Positions 13,379 through 27,575 are shown, counted from the stretch's first letter. The stretch is DNA of 64,000 nt from Megaustenia siamemsis (GCA_032433765.1 JAVIAB010000041.1:80810428-80874427), one strand, 5' to 3'. Notes: generated by a model not told the origin, from the letters alone. Made by a program: numbers and translations.

Positions 13379-14475
13379 TACCTATGTTTCATAGATTACA
13401 CCAAGGCATTTGACAAAGTAAAGCACCAAGAAAAAAATCAACATTTTAGAAAGCATAAACGTAGACAGCAAAGATCTAAGAATAATAAAGAACAAGTACT
13501 GGCAACAAACAGCGGCCATAAGAACAGGAAACGAATTGGGAATGTTTCAACAAATAAAACAGGGTGTTAGACAAGGTTGTGTGCTGTCACCAGATTTGTT
13601 TAATATTTATAGTGAGATTATTTTAAGATCCATAAGGGGCATGCCTGGAATAACAATTGGAGGTCATAATATAAATAATCTAAGGTATGCTGATGATACA
13701 GTCTTAATCGCTAAGAGTGAAAATGAGTTACAAGAAATGTTGTACATTATAGTGAAGGAAAGCAAAAATAAAGGACTCAGCCTTAATAGCAAAAAGACAG
13801 AGGTAATGGTAACAACAAAGAAAAAGACAACACCTCAGTGCAAAATAAAGACAAGTGGATCAATATTAAAACAGGTAAATGAATTTAAATATTTGGGAAC
13901 TGTGTTAACCTCAGACGGAAGATGTACAAAAGAGGTGAGATGTAGAATGGCTCAGGCAAAAGCAGCTTTCCAAAAAAATGAGGAAAATACTATGCAATCC
14001 ATTTTTGACAATAGAAACAAGAAAAAGAGTTCTTAAATGTTATGTAGAGCCAGTCTTAACATATGGATGCGAATCATGGACAATAGGACAACAGACAAGA
14101 AAATCACTGGAGTCTGCAGAAATGTGGTTTTACAGAAGAATGTTGAGAGTACCATGGACAGCTAAGAAGAGTAATGAAGATGTCCTGAGAGAGGTCAAAG
14201 CAAAAAGAGAGCTAATTTCCAATATTAGGAAGAGACAATCATCATTTTTTGGCCATGTAATGAGAAGGGAACAACTGGAATATATTGTAACAACTGGGAA
14301 AATTGAGGGACGAAGAGATAGAGGGAAGCAAAGAGAAAATATTATAATATACCAGACAGCTTAAGAGAATGGCTTGGCAGAAGGTCAACAACAGAAATGA
14401 TAAATAGCTGCCGAGATCGAAAATTGTGGAGAGACATGATCACCTACGCCTGTAGGTACGGTACTTGATAATGAT
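13379..14475 (+). mobile_element. RTE-like LINE, 5'-truncated
   Basis: It begins abruptly in the RT domain at the FIDYTKAFDKVKH motif (13385) and continues through RQGCVLSPDLFN (13570) and RYADDTVLIA (13685) to the CESWTIG and RRMLRVPWTAKKSNEDVL post-RT motifs. One frame change near 13975-13990 splits the ORF, and stops follow after 14364. The abrupt 5' end is typical of target-primed reverse transcription. Confidence 0.87.
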
Positions 14476-14509
14476 TATATTGACACAACTTGATCATACT
14501 TAACTATCA

Positions 14510-14610
14510 AAATATTAAATATAATACATCATTCATCATACAGTCACCATACACATACAGTACAGTACAGTAACATACATACACACTACACACACACAGT
14601 ACACACCAGT
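14510..14610. repeat. CA-rich microsatellite zone
   Basis: Runs of ACATACA and CACACA. The following 300 bases up to the (TC)n tract show no gene. Confidence 0.6.
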
Positions 14611-14899
14611 GTAAAGTCGTTCCGAGCTGAAATAATGACCATGTATAAATTATGTGGATCAAAATGAAAACATAAAATGAAGACGACGTTGGGCTTTCAT
14701 ATGAAACACTGCAAGACAAATACACAAAAATATCAATAAACAGACGAGGAAGACAACAACAGAGCCACCGACTTGCCTTGGACAGTGAGAGTCCATCAGC
14801 AGACGGCGGAGACCGGAACCGGAACTAGAGGTCACTATCATCAAGTGTCGTTAATACCCGCAGACATTGGCTACCATGAGTTTGCCACGGCTGGTCCAG

Positions 14900-14901
<2 letters not shown>

Positions 14902-14970
<69 letters not shown>

Positions 14971-15300
14971 GCGATCAGGACTCAATCAGAGTAGGATTCC
15001 AGACTCTCACATGAAGTCAGGTTAAGTGTGTTGATCGCCCCCACAGACAGAACATCACAATTAGAGTCTGCCAGATCCACTCTGATTTACACCCATTAAA
15101 ACGTTGCACTGTGTTCTGCGCCAGTGGCCCAGTGCATCCGATTTCAGCCAGCATTTTATTCAGGTTTGCTTTCTTTAGCCTTTGATTGTTCCCAATCTTC
15201 CTGCAAGGCAGCAGATTGTCTTTTCTGTAGATGGATTCTGCCCTTAGATGGTCGGCCCTCCCAGGTTTACGAGCACCATCTGCCTGAGTCACTAGAGGTG
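14902..15300 (-). repeat. 350-bp dispersed repeat with (TC)n end, copy A
   Basis: A (TC)n tract (14902-14964) is followed by about 340 bases that recur at 37419-37785 (same orientation) and 59240-59620 (inverted). On the minus strand a short frame of about 64 codons (ADGARKPG...LAQNTVQR) is open in all three copies. Next comes the 15300-16255 minisatellite, the same arrangement as in copy C. Confidence 0.85.
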
Positions 15301-16255
15301 ACTAACACAGACATGCACACACAAAGATGTGACTAACACAGACATGCACACAGCGATACGAAGCATGCCTAACATTGACACACATCAAGATATGAGATAT
15401 GACTAACACAGACATACACTCAAAGATATGACTAACATAGACATGCACACAAAGATATGAGATATGACTAACACAGACATGCACACACAATGATATGAGA
15501 TATGACTAACACAGACATGCACACACAAAGATATGAGATATGACTAACACAGACATGCACACACAAAGATATGAGATATGACTAACACAGACATGCACAC
15601 ACAAAGATATGAGATGTGACTAACACAGACATGCACACAGCATGCCTAACACTGACACACATCAAGATATGAGATATGACTAACACAGACATACACTCAA
15701 AGATATGACACATGACTAACATAGACATGCACACAAAGATATGACCCATGACTAACATAGACATGCACACACAAGGATATGAGATGTGACAAACACAGAC
15801 ATGCTCACACAAAGATATGAGATATGACTAACATAAACATGCACACAAATATATGAGATATGACTAAACACAGACGCACATAAAGATATGAAACATGATT
15901 AACACGGACACACCAAGATATGAGATATGACAACATGACACACACCAAGATATGAGCCATTGCTAGCACACACATACACACACACACAAGCTAAGATATG
16001 AGCCATGGCTAGCACAGAAACACATTAAGATATGAGCCATTGCTTCACGGAAACACACCAAGATATGAACCATGTCTAGCACAGAAACACACTAAGATAT
16101 GAGACATCGCCCAGACACAAGATATGAACCATGTCTAGCACAGAAACACATTAAGATATGAGCCATTGCTTCACGGAAACACACCAAGATATGAACCATG
16201 TCTAGCACAGAAACACATTAAGATATGAGACATCGCCCAGACACAAGATATGACT
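15300..16255. repeat. Minisatellite with GACTAACACAGACATGCACAC units
   Basis: Irregular 33-50-base units built from ATATGACTAACACAGACATG plus CACACAAAGATATGAG. The right half shifts to GCTAGCACAGAAACACACTAAG variants. The inverted counterpart is at 58570-59240 beside copy C, where the same variant gradient is visible. Confidence 0.9.
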
Positions 16256-16454
16256 GTGCTCCACATGTCCTACATAGCCAAGAAAGCTTCCATCCACATT
16301 CTCAAGATAGACAACTGGCAGAAATATGAATATCTGGTACTTATTGATACCTGACAATTACAAAGAAAAAAATGGTATGGTAACAGTTTTACGTGGTAAT
16401 TAACAGAACAAAAGTCAACGTTTCGGCCAAGTAGGTCTTCAGCTGGAACAACAT

Positions 16455-19325
16455 ATAATATATATATATATATATATCATCATCATCATCATCATGCGCC
16501 ATACCAGTTGGCGCAGGCGATCATGTCCTTCCACAATCTTCTATCTACAGTGCATCGTATCAGTTCTGTTGTTGACTGTTTTCCATGCCATGACACCAAG
16601 CTATCCAGTATTTTCTCTCTTTGTCGTCCGCGATCTCTCTTTCCTTTTATTTTGCCAGTTATAACCAAGTATTCCAACTTTCCTCTTCTCATTATGTGCC
16701 CGAAAAATGTTGATTGTTTCTTTCTGATGTTTTTTAAGAGCTCCCTTTTTGTGTTGGCCTCTTTGAGAACTTCCTCATTGGTCTTTTTATCTGTCCAGGG
16801 AACTTTCAACATTCTTCTGAGAAATCCCATCTCTGTGTCCTCTAATCGTCTTTTCATTTGTTTGTCAAGTCCATGATTCGCTTCCATAGGTCAGAATTGG
16901 TTCTTTATAGCACCGATGAACTGTTTTTCTCATTTTTATTGACGTAGATTTGCTGCATAAGATATTTTTCATTTTCTGAAATGCTATTTTGGCCTGAGCT
17001 ATTGTGCTTTTTATTTCTGTGGTGCATCTCCCATCTGATGTTATTATTGTGCCCAAGTATTTGAAACGTTGCACTTGTTTCAGATTTGTCTCGTTTATTT
17101 TTATGCTGCATGATGGTGGTGATTGTTCCTTCGATATAACCATTACTTCTGTTTTGTTACTATTAAGACCTTTCTTGTTGCTTTCTTTTACTATTGTGTC
17201 TATCATTTCTTGTAGTTCATTCTCTGTCTCTGCTATTAAGACTGTGTCATCCGCATATCGCAAATTATTTATATTGTGACCGTTGACTTCAATTCCTTTT
17301 TTGTCTACTATTGATCTCATAATATATTCGCTGTAAAGTGAAAACAAATCCGGCGACAGAACACAGCCTTGTCTGACTCCTTGCTTTATATATTGGAATT
17401 GTCCTGTTTGGTTGTTAATTCGTATAGCTGCTGTTTGTTGCCAGTACATGTTTTTTTATGATTCGCAGATCCTTGCCATCTATGTTTAATTTCTCCAGCA
17501 TATTGATTATTTCCACATGCTTTACTTTGTCAAATGCTTTCGTGTAGTCTATAAAGCACATATATAGATCTTTCTTTACCTCTATAGATCTTTATATCGA
17601 TGTTCTTAAGATGTATATTGCATTATTGGTGCCCTTTCCTTCCACAAATCCACATTGTTCCTCACTTATTTCTGGTTTTATTTTGTTCCTTACACGTCTC
17701 ATGATTATTCTTAGTAATATTTTAGTCATATGGCTCATGAGACTAATAGTGCGATGGTCTTCACAATCAGTGGCGCCTGACTTCTTCGATATGGCTACAA
17801 AGATAGATTTTAGTAGATCTTCGGGTATGTGTCCAGTGTTATATATGTCATTGAGTAATTTTGTTATGACTTGTACTCCCAGCTCTCGTAATGAATTTAT
17901 CTCTTCGATTGTTATATTGTCAGGACCTGGAGCTTTGCCTCTTTTCATATGTTGAATTGAGTTCTCCACTTCACTCTGCATTTTTGGTGGTCCTGTGTCT
18001 TCATTTGAACTGTTTAATTCTGGTCTTTCATCATCATAGAGTTGACTGATATATTCTGTCCATCTTTCCATTGTCTTCTCCTGTCCCATTATTATGTTTC
18101 CTTACTTTGATTTCACACATCCTGAAACTTTGACTTCTTTTCTTCCTGTTAATTCATTTAACTGATTGTGCATACATTTTGGGTCTTTCTTTTGTTGTTT
18201 TTCCATTTCTTCACATTTCTGTTTTAACCATTCTTCCTTTGCTTCTCTGCACTTGTTCTGGATCTCTTTGTGCAATATTTTGTATGTCCGTTCTTCTTTC
18301 TTATGTTTTCTTCTTTCGTCCATTAGTTGTAATATTTCTTTTGTCATCCATTTCTTTTTGTTGATTCTTTTAGTCACTGGTATTACTTCTTTTGATGTTT
18401 GTTGAATCGATTGTTTGAGCATTTCCCACTGCTCCTGCATGTCCTGTATTTTCTCAATAGCATTATATCTATTTTGTACTATCGTGCTGTACTTATCACT
18501 CATCTGTTTATCTACTCTTAGCATATCTAGTTCTATTTTATATTTCTTGGTGATTTCTGTGCCTTCCGCAGTTTTATTCTTCTCTTTCCAACTACTGGTA
18601 CATGGTCACTATTGCAATCTGCTCCAGGCCTTGTTTTAACAGATGTTAGCCAATTCCTGAATCCTCTCTGTATTATTTGTATACATACCCTTATATATAT
18701 ATATATATAAGGATATGTATATAAATCTCTAGACTGTCTGCTGTTGGTGCATAAACTTGTATAAGATTTATGTCTATTGGTTTTCCATTCAATTCACTAA
18801 AAAGTCTCTGTCAGATATTGGGTAAAAGCGTTTCACTGTTCTTGCTCTTTCTGCATCCAAGATGATACCTACTCCTCTTTGGTGTTCAGTACCTCCAGAA
18901 TAGATTATTTTATGTTTATCAGAATATATCTCCCCTGATCCAGTGTATCTCATTTCGCAAAGTCCCAATAAATGTAAACCCATTCTTTTCATTTCTTGTA
19001 TGATGTTTTCCATTTTCCCCTTCTGCATGAGTGCTCTCACATTCCAAGTACCTATCTTTAGACTTTGTTTTATCTTTATTTTGCTCACAGTAGCTTTATG
19101 ACGTTCGGGTAGCACATGATGTCCCCTACCGAACTAGGGTTTCCCATTGGAATCCCCCTTAACGTTGTTGTCGTGATTTCTATTGTTGTAGCGATTCATG
19201 ATTCTACAAAGAAATTACGACGGTGGTTTTCTGTTGCCTTCCGTCGGTTTGATTACGGTTGGCTCCGCTAGCCTTTGACTAAAAAGTCTCGCCCACAAGG
19301 CAGTGGGGTTGTATTACTTCGGGGT
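16455..19325 (-). mobile_element. RTE-like LINE, nearly full length, inactivated
   Basis: On the minus strand it shows, in order, the APE endonuclease start (KIGTWNVRAL near 19050), QVYAPTADS (near 18750), the SDHVPV end of the endonuclease (near 18610), the RT domain with GKAPGPDN (17930), RQGCVLSPDLF (17365) and RYADDTVLIA (17255), then the post-RT motifs ending near 16492. A (GAT)n(AT)n tail (16455-16497) forms the 3' end, as expected for RTE elements. The endonuclease has lost a segment near 18790 and is interrupted by a 43-base TA-rich palindrome at 18685-18727. Frame breaks near 16865, 17450-17592 and 18090-18102 disable it. Confidence 0.88.
18685..18727. repeat. TA-rich palindrome inside the LINE endonuclease
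   Basis: ATACATACCCTTATA runs into (TA)n and back out to TATAAGGATATGTAT, giving a hairpin-capable inverted repeat that interrupts endonuclease coding sequence. Confidence 0.7.
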
Positions 19326-19329
19326 ACCC

Positions 19330-19975
19330 TCCCTGCTGTCTCAGACGTGTCTGTTGGTTGTGCTGGCTGTCTAGACAAGGTCTCAGACGCGTCTGTTGGT
19401 TGTGCTGGCTGTCTAGACAAGGTCTCAGATGTGTCTGTTGGTTGTGCTGGCTGTCTAGACAAGGTCTCAGACGTGTCTGTTGGTTGTGCTGGCTGTCTAG
19501 ACAAGGTCTCAGACGCGTCTGTTGGTTGTGCTAGCTGTCTAGATAAGGTCTCAGACGCGTCTGTTGGTTGTGCTGGCTGTCTAGACAAGGTCTCAGACGC
19601 GTCTGTTGGTTGTGCTGGCTGTCTAGATAAGGTCTCAGACGCGTCTGTTGGTTGTGCTGGCTGTCTAGACAAGGTCTCAGACGCGTCTGTTGGTTGTGCT
19701 GGCTGTCTAGATAAGGTCTCAGACGCGTCTGTTGGTTGTGCTGGCTGTCTAGACAAGGTCTCAGACGCGTCTGTTGGTTGTGCTGGCTGTCTAGATAAGG
19801 TCTCAGACGCGTCTGTTGGTTGTGCTGGCTGTCTAGATAAGGTCTCAGACGCGTCTGTTGGTTGTGCTGGCTGTCTAGACAAGGTCTCAGACGCGTCTGT
19901 TGGTTGTGCTGGCTGTCTAGATAAGGTCTCAGACGTGTCTGTTGGTTGTGCTGGCTGTCTAGACAAGGTCTCCAC
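19330..19975. repeat. 42-bp minisatellite, about 15 copies
   Basis: The unit contains TGTTGGTTGTGCTGGCTGTC and repeats every 42 bases. The length is a multiple of three, so both strands stay open (14-residue periodicity). It directly abuts the 5' end of the LINE. 19976-20650 contains no gene that I can support. Confidence 0.96.
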
Positions 19976-20652
19976 AGCAAATCTTGCAGCGACTGACGAC
20001 TCCAGTTCTGTGTTGGTTGATTAATACGAGATGATCTGGGTAGTCAAGAAATATCAAGGTCAGCTTTGTTTTAATGAGTCAACCGAGAGAGGTGATTGAC
20101 AGATGTTGGCCAAAACTTATCATTAAATGATAGGTGAATGACAAGCAATCAGTAAGTGAGATGAGTGTCATAGAATTGTAAGGCGGAGTTCCCAAGACTG
20201 ACCACGCCAGATACCCAAGAAATAGGAGGAGCCTAACTTGCAACAAAAACATGAAGGAGAGACTTTCTGGTTACTTTTCAATGACTCCATCGAAGCATGT
20301 AGGAGATAGCAGAAAGATGTCAAGTTAGACTGGTTTAGGAGCCTGCGTCAAGGCAGATGGGTGTAGATAGATAGGAAGTAGAGAGCTGGAGAGGTCAATA
20401 GAAGAGCTAAAAACCACAAATTATATCTCCCTTCAACGCTGAAAGGTAAATGAGGAAGAAAAGAAGTTGATTCACTTTTCTGTTAATTTTCACTAGATCT
20501 GATCTACTGTTCCTGCGGTTTACAGAATACCCCAAGTCTAGACCACATTGTGCCATGTTATTTTTAGTCTGCTGTTATCTCGCCTTCAGATGCCATCTTA
20601 TATCAGTTTATGTCTGCATCGTGATCTATCTTTCGTTCGCCTGAAGTATTGT

Positions 20653-22375
20653 CTATATCTGCAATGTCGTTTCCTGTATAAATTTTACTGTCTTTTGTAA
20701 TTCTTGCAGTGGCCCATATAGTTTTGTCTGTAGTGTTGTATCTATGGGCCAATGGATTTTCCTCGGTCTACTATATTCAGTGCAGTCTTGAAGTATGTAT
20801 TCAGCAGTCTGGGGCGCCTGTCCACATGTACAAGTAGTTGAGGTACCGATCAAGAATTTTGTATACATGTAACTATGGAGTCGATTGTGTCCTGTTCTGA
20901 GGCGTATAATGATAACTTGTTCATATCTATTCATATTATGAAAGGCATCCTGATTTGGGGGCCTCTGATTGATTTGATTATCTGTTTCTTATGATGGTAT
21001 GTAACCGGTGTATCTAGTTGTGTGCCTGTTGAACCTTCCTTTGCTAGCTGATCCGCTGTCTCGTTTCTTGGTATTCCACAGTGAGATGGGATCCACTGCA
21101 GGGCAACCCTGTGGTGCTTGCAGAGTTCAGTCAATAAGGTCTGCAGATGTGGTAATTTTCTGGATTGTAGTGCCTGGAGTACTGATCTTGCATCTGTCAA
21201 AAACACTACAGGCTGTGGGCCAAGATTACTGTTCAGCAGTTTTTCTATTGCCAACTTTATTACTTGTATTTCTGCATCATAATTGTGACAATATTTCCCT
21301 GTTGCTATTTTATTCATATCCCTAGTGTTATTTGGGTACTCTATATATGCACATGCTCCCCCATTCTTTGCTGATCCATCTGTGTACATACGAATCCATA
21401 GGTCTTGTGGGTATTCCTCATCCAGGAAACTGAGAGTTATTGTTTTTCGCTGTAGACTATTCTGTTCTTCTTTGTCAACTTTTCCTTTCACTTCTGTCCG
21501 TATTTGAACTGATATTCCTGATTCCTCTGTCCAGGGAGTCTGTTCTGGTATGGGCAGTAGGGGGTTAACAACTCTTGGCATGTCTGGTGTTTGTCTACTA
21601 ATACGCTTGGCTTGGTGGATAAAACTGCTTCTCTTAAGTCGTCTCAATGCAATATTTTGGAATCTTTCCTTCATTGGATGTCTCGGCATGCATGCACATT
21701 TTTCTGCCTGTATCAGCACCTTTGTGTCCCTCCGTTCTCTCAGTGCTGGTATCCTCCACAATTTCTCCTTCTTCAATATTGGTGTTGATTTCATTGCTCC
21801 TGTGATGACCCTAAGTGCCTGATTTTGTACTTTATCCAGTTCTTGCAATGTGGTGTTTGATGCTGAGCACCATGCGAATGATCCACATTCTAAATGTGGG
21901 CGTATACTCTGTTGGTTAACTTTACTGAATATTTTCCCACTCGCACCCCATGTGGTTCCACACAACTTTCTTAGAATAGCCAATTTCCTCCTTGCTTTTT
22001 GGGTTGCCTTATTTATCTGCTGTTTCCAAGATAGTTTGTTATCAAATGTAACTCCGAGATATGTAGCATGTATGTCTTCTTTCACAGACTCATTGTTTAT
22101 GTAGATGGCTCCTGCTTTTTGTTTTGGGGAGAGAGTGAAAAGTGTAGTACTGCATTTGTCTGTATTGATGCTGATACACCATCTGTTTGTCCATGAATTC
22201 AGTGCATTCATAGCTCTTTGTAGCAATTTGGAGGCCACTGTTGCATACTCCTCTGTGCGCCACATTACCAAGTCATCTGCATACATTGCCACTTTGATAC
22301 CATGTAGTTGTTCAGTAGCTAGGTCATTGATGTAGACTACAAAAAGTGTTGGACATAGTACTTATCCCTGTGGGA
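20653..22375 (-). mobile_element. LINE with RT and RNase H (I/Jockey-like), 5'-truncated
   Basis: The main frame (22292 down to 20931) starts at the RT catalytic motif MYADDLVMW, continues through the thumb (YLGVTFDNKLSW), and includes an RNase H domain with MYTDGSAKNGG, a YDAEIQ segment, LTDARSVLQAL and WIPSHCGIPRNETADQLAKEG. A second frame (20934-20653) adds the usual tail with a CTCGQAPQTAEYILQDC zinc-binding-like motif, so a frame change lies near 20931. Everything upstream of the YADD motif is lost where the 40-bp minisatellite begins. Confidence 0.87.
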
Positions 22376-22380
22376 CGCAT

Positions 22381-23335
22381 TACTGTTGGTAATGAAGGCA
22401 GATGGTCACCAACAATAATGTGTTGTAGGTAGTGAGGGCAGATGATCACCACCAATAATGTGTTGTAGGTAGTGAGGGCAGATGGTCACCACCAATAATG
22501 TGTTGTAGGTAGTGAGGGCAGATGATCACCACCAATAATGTGTTGTAGGTAGTGAGGGCAGATGATCACCACCAATAATGTGTTGTAGGTAGTGAGGGCA
22601 GATGATCACCACCAATAATGTGTTGTAGGTAGTGAGGGCAGATGGTCACCACCAATAATGTGTTGTAGGTAGTGAGGGCAGATGGTCACCACCAATAATG
22701 TGTTGTAGGTAGTGAGGGCAGGTGGTCACCACCAATAATGTGTTGTAGGTAGTGAGGGCAGATGGTCACCAACAATAATGTGTTGTTGGTAGTGAGGGCA
22801 GATGGTCACCAACAATAATGTGTTGTTGGTAGTGAGGGCAGATGGTCACCAACAATAATGTGTTGTAGGTAGTGAGGGCAGATGATCACCACCAATAATG
22901 TGTTGTAGGTAGTGAGGGCAGATGATCACCAACAATAATGTGTTGTAGGTAGTGAGGGCAGATGATCACCACCAATAATGTGTTGTAGGTAGTGAGGGCA
23001 GATGGTCACCAACAATAATGTGTTGTAGGTAGTGAGGGCAGATGGTCACCACCAATAATGTGTTGTAGGTAGTGAGGGCAGGTGGTCACCACCAATAATG
23101 TGTTGTAGGTAGTGAGGGCAGATGGTCACCAACAATAATGTGTTGTTGGTAGTGAGGGCAGATGGTCACCAACAATAATGTGTTGTTGGTAGTGAGGGCA
23201 GATGGTCACCAACAATAATGTGTTGTTGGTAGTGAGGGCAGATGGTCACCACCAATAATGTGTTATAGGTAGTGAGGGCAGATGGTCACCACCAATAATG
23301 TGTTGGTAGTGAGGGCAGATGGTCACCAACAATAA
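22381..23335. repeat. 40-bp minisatellite, about 24 copies
   Basis: The unit contains AGTGAGGGCAGATGGTCACC followed by ACCAATAATGTGTTGTAGGT. Variants (GGT/GAT, CACCA/CAACA, TAGGT/TTGGT) occur in blocks, suggesting duplication of multi-unit segments. 23336-23790 is apparently unique sequence without a gene. Confidence 0.96.
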
Positions 23336-23789
23336 TCTGCTCCAGATGCCCATTAGCACTTTACCAGGAGAGTCCAACAAATGTGTGGTGACGTCATCGA
23401 CCAAAGAAAGTGGAGATCACACGCAGGACAACAAATGGTCAACAATGTTGAGCTGTGATCACTGGCTTTATTGTTGAGCATATACCACTAATGCTAGGCA
23501 AGTGTGCAGGCAATAAACATCAATAAATCACAAGTGTAAAGACACCCTGCCTTGCTAGATTCTGATTATAGCGTCAGCGACCATATTTGATTATGACCCT
23601 GGCACATACTTGGGTGATGTGGCCGGTATCACATCATGCCGTATTTACTACCCAGAAAAATCTCAGATACCAATTTTTAGTGGCTGGGTGGACCCCAGAA
23701 CCATGTTCTAAAAAAAAAAAAATGCCACTTTTGGGGATTAAACCTGGACCCTACTGATTAAGCTCATTAACCACCAATGTTGCTTCACA

Positions 23790-24214
23790 AGTGTACCAAC
23801 GATGAACCTCCCATTGTTATAATTGTACCAACGATGAACCTCCCATTGTTATAATTGTACCAATGATGAACCTCCCATTGTTATAAATGTACCAACGATG
23901 AACCTCCCATTGTTATAATTGTACCAACGATAAACCTCCCATTGTTATAATTGTACCAATGATGAACCTCCCATTGTTATAATTGTACCAATGATGAACC
24001 TCCCATTGTTATAATTGTACCAACGATAAACCTCCCATTGTTATAATTGTACCAACAATAAACCTCCCATTGTTATAATTGTACCAACAATAAACCTCCC
24101 ATTGTTATAATTGTACCAACAATAAACCTCCCATTGTTATAATTGTACCAACAATAAACCTCCCATTGTTATAATTGTACCAACAATAAACCTCCCATTG
24201 TTATAATTGTACCA
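23790..24214. repeat. 32-bp minisatellite, about 13 copies
   Basis: The unit contains CCTCCCATTGTTATAATTGT plus ACCAACAATAAA; the left copies read ACGATGAA and the right copies ACAATAAA. Confidence 0.95.
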
Positions 24215-24219
24215 ATGAA

Positions 24220-24912
24220 TAACACTACACATCTACATCACATGAACACATCTACATCACCAGGACACATCTACATCACCAGGACACATCTACATCACAT
24301 GAACACATCTACATCACCAGGACACATCTACATCACCAGGACACATCTACATCACATGAACACATCTACATCACCAGGACATATCTACATCACATGAACA
24401 CATCTACATCACATGAACACATCTACATCACTAGAACACATCTACATCACATGAACACATCTACATCACCAGAACACATCTACATCACATGAACACATCT
24501 ACATCACCAGGACACATCTACATCACATGAACACATCACCAGAACACATCTACATCACCAGAACACATCTACATCACATGAATACATCTACATCACATGA
24601 ACACATCTACATCACCAGGACACATCTACATCACATGAACACATCACCAGAACACATCTACATCACCAGAACACATCTACATCACCAGAACACATCTACA
24701 TCACATGAATACATCTACATCACCAGAATACATCTACATCACATGAACACATCTACATCACCAGGACACATCTACATCACATGAACACATCTACTTCACC
24801 AGGACACATCTACATCACCAGGACACATCTACATCACATGAACACATCTACATCACATGAACACATCTACATCACATGAATACATCTACATCACCAGGAC
24901 ACATCTACATCG
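24220..24912. repeat. 19-bp minisatellite
   Basis: Alternating ACATCTACATCACATGAAC and ACATCTACATCACCAGGAC units, about 36 copies with some shortened ones. 24913-25600 is AT-rich and shows no supported gene. Confidence 0.95.
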
Positions 24913-25604
24913 TGTTGTCACACAGCACTAAAATCTCCACTTGACACAATTTGTTTATTTATTTTTCGTAAATAAGAGAATTGTTCCATTAAGAAACAAT
25001 ATCTCTACAGACTAGTTCATGAAACATGTTGCAGACATCACTAAGTTGTGATACATGGGTACAACCACTACAACACATATAAGTAACAACTAAAGACCAT
25101 CAACACTTTTCTATATTCCCCAATGTCTGTGAGAATTATGGCAAAGTAAATATGTAGAACAACTTGTAATAATCAGCAAACATGACAGCAGTAAACTGAT
25201 GACAGCAGATACCATAAATTAACAACCAGAATTGTTTACAAAATTAGATCAAAATATAAAATGTCAACAACACACACTTATTTGTTGATAAAAATTATTT
25301 TACAAATCATATTAAATATTTTATTACAAAATCATTGTTCATAAGTTTATGTAAATCCAATGTGTGAGAAGCTAGCTGCTTGACAACACAGAAGTTTGTG
25401 TGCGAGTGTCTTCAGGGCTTGCACCATCTCCGGTGTCTGACACTGGACGTGAAAGAACAGATGATGACTCTGAATGTTGTTAAAAGCTCTACCAGCTGTA
25501 ACTCTTTTCTGGACTCCAGATGGTAAAGGAGCTATAGGAAGACCACAAGAGACATGGCATGGAATGGTTGTTCATGAATTTAAAACAGAGGATGATTTGA
25601 TAGG

Positions 25605-27575
25605 GCCCGAAACGCTGGCTGAGGATAGACAACAGTGGTGATGTCTCTTGATGGCAACATGGGCCTGAAACACTGGCTGAGAATAGACAACAGTAGTGAT
25701 GTCTCTTGATGACAACATGGGCCCGAAACACTGGCAGAGAATAGACAACAGTGGCGATGTCTCTTGATGACAACATGGGCCTGAAACACTGGCTGAGGAT
25801 AGACAACAGTAGTGATGTCTCTTGATGACAACATGGGCCCGAAACACTGGCTGAGGATAGACAACAGTAGTGATGTCTCTTGATGGCAACATGGGCCTGA
25901 AACACTGGCTGAGGATAGACAACAGTAGTGATGTCTCTTGATGGCAACATGGGCCTGAAACACTGGCTGAGGATAGACAACAGTGGTGATGTCTCCTGAT
26001 GGCAACATGGGCCTGAAACACTGGCTGAGGATAGACAACAGTGGCGATGTCTCTTGATGACAACATGGGCCCGAAACACTGGCTGAGGATAGACAACAGT
26101 GGCGATGTCTCTTGATGACAACATGGGCCCGAAACACTGCCTGAGGATAGACAACAGTGGTGATGTCTCTTGATGGCAACATGGGCCTGAAACACTGGCT
26201 GAGAATAGACAACAGTGGCGATGTCTCATGATGACAACATGGGCCTGAAACACTGGCTGAGGATAGACAACAGTGGTGATGTCTCTTGATGGCAACATGG
26301 GCCTGAAACACTGGCTGAGGATAGACAACAGTAGTGATGTCTCTTGATGACAACATGGGCCTGAAACACTGGCTGAGAATAGACAACAGTGGTGATGTCT
26401 CTTGATGGCAACATGGGCCTGAAACACTGGCTGAGAATAGACAACAGTGGTGATGTCTCTTGATGACAACATGGGCCTGAAACACTGGCTGAGAATAGAC
26501 AACAGTAGTGATGTCTCTTGATGGCAACATGGGCCCGAAACACTGGCTGAGGATAGACAACAATGGTGATGTCTCTTGATGGCAACATGGGCCTGAAACA
26601 CTGGCTGAGAATAGACAACAGTGGTGATGTCTCTTGATGACAACATGGGCCTGAAACACTGGCTGAGAATAGACAACAGTAGTGATGTCTCTTGATGGCA
26701 ACATGGGCCCGAAACACTGGCTGAGGATAGACAACAATGGTGATGTCTCTTGATGGCAACATGGGCCTGAAACACTGGCTGAGAATAGACAACAGTGGTG
26801 ATGTCTCTTGATGACAACATGGGCCTGAAACACTGGCTGAGAATAGACAACAGTGGTGATGTCTCTTGATGACAACATGGGCCTGAAACACTGGCTGAGA
26901 ATAGACAACAGTAGTGATGTCTCTTGATGACAACATGGGCCCGAAACACTGGCTGAGGATAGACAACAGTGGTGATTTCTCTTGATGACAACATGGGCCT
27001 GAAACACTGGCTGAGAATAGACAACAGTGGTGATGTCTCTTGATGGCAACATGGGCCTGAAACACTGGCCGAGAATAGACAACAGCGGCGATGTCTCTTG
27101 ATGACAACATGGGCCTGAAACACTGGCTGAGAATAGACAACAGCGGCGATGTCTCTTGATGGCAACATGGGCCTGAAACACTGGCTGAGGATAGACAACA
27201 GTGGCGATGTCTCTTGATGGCAACATGGGCCTGAAACACTGGCTGAGGATAGACAACAGTGGTGATGTCTCTTGATGGCAACATGGGCCTGAAACACTGG
27301 CTGAGGATAGACAACAGTGGTGATGTCTCTTGATGGCAACATGGGCCTGAAACACTGGCTGAGGATAGACAACAGTGGCGATGTCTCTTGATGACAACAT
27401 GGGCCTGAAACACTGGCTCAGGATAGACAACAGTGGTGATGTCTCTTGATGACAACATGGGCCTGAAACACTGGCTGAGGATAGACAACAGTAGTGATGT
27501 CTCTTGATGGCAACATGGGCCTGAAACACTGGCTGAGGATAGACAACAGTGGCAATGTCTCTTGATGGCAACATT
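25605..27575. repeat. 58-bp minisatellite, about 34 copies
   Basis: The unit contains AACATGGGCCTGAAACACTG followed by GCTGAGGATAGACAACAGTG. Because 58 is not a multiple of three, the long minus-strand open frames cycle through all three phases of the unit. This argues against coding. 27576-28405 holds no supported gene. Confidence 0.96.

Noticed and set aside
22381..23335. CRISPR-like regular array
   Set aside because: Direct tandem units with no unique spacers, in a eukaryotic context.
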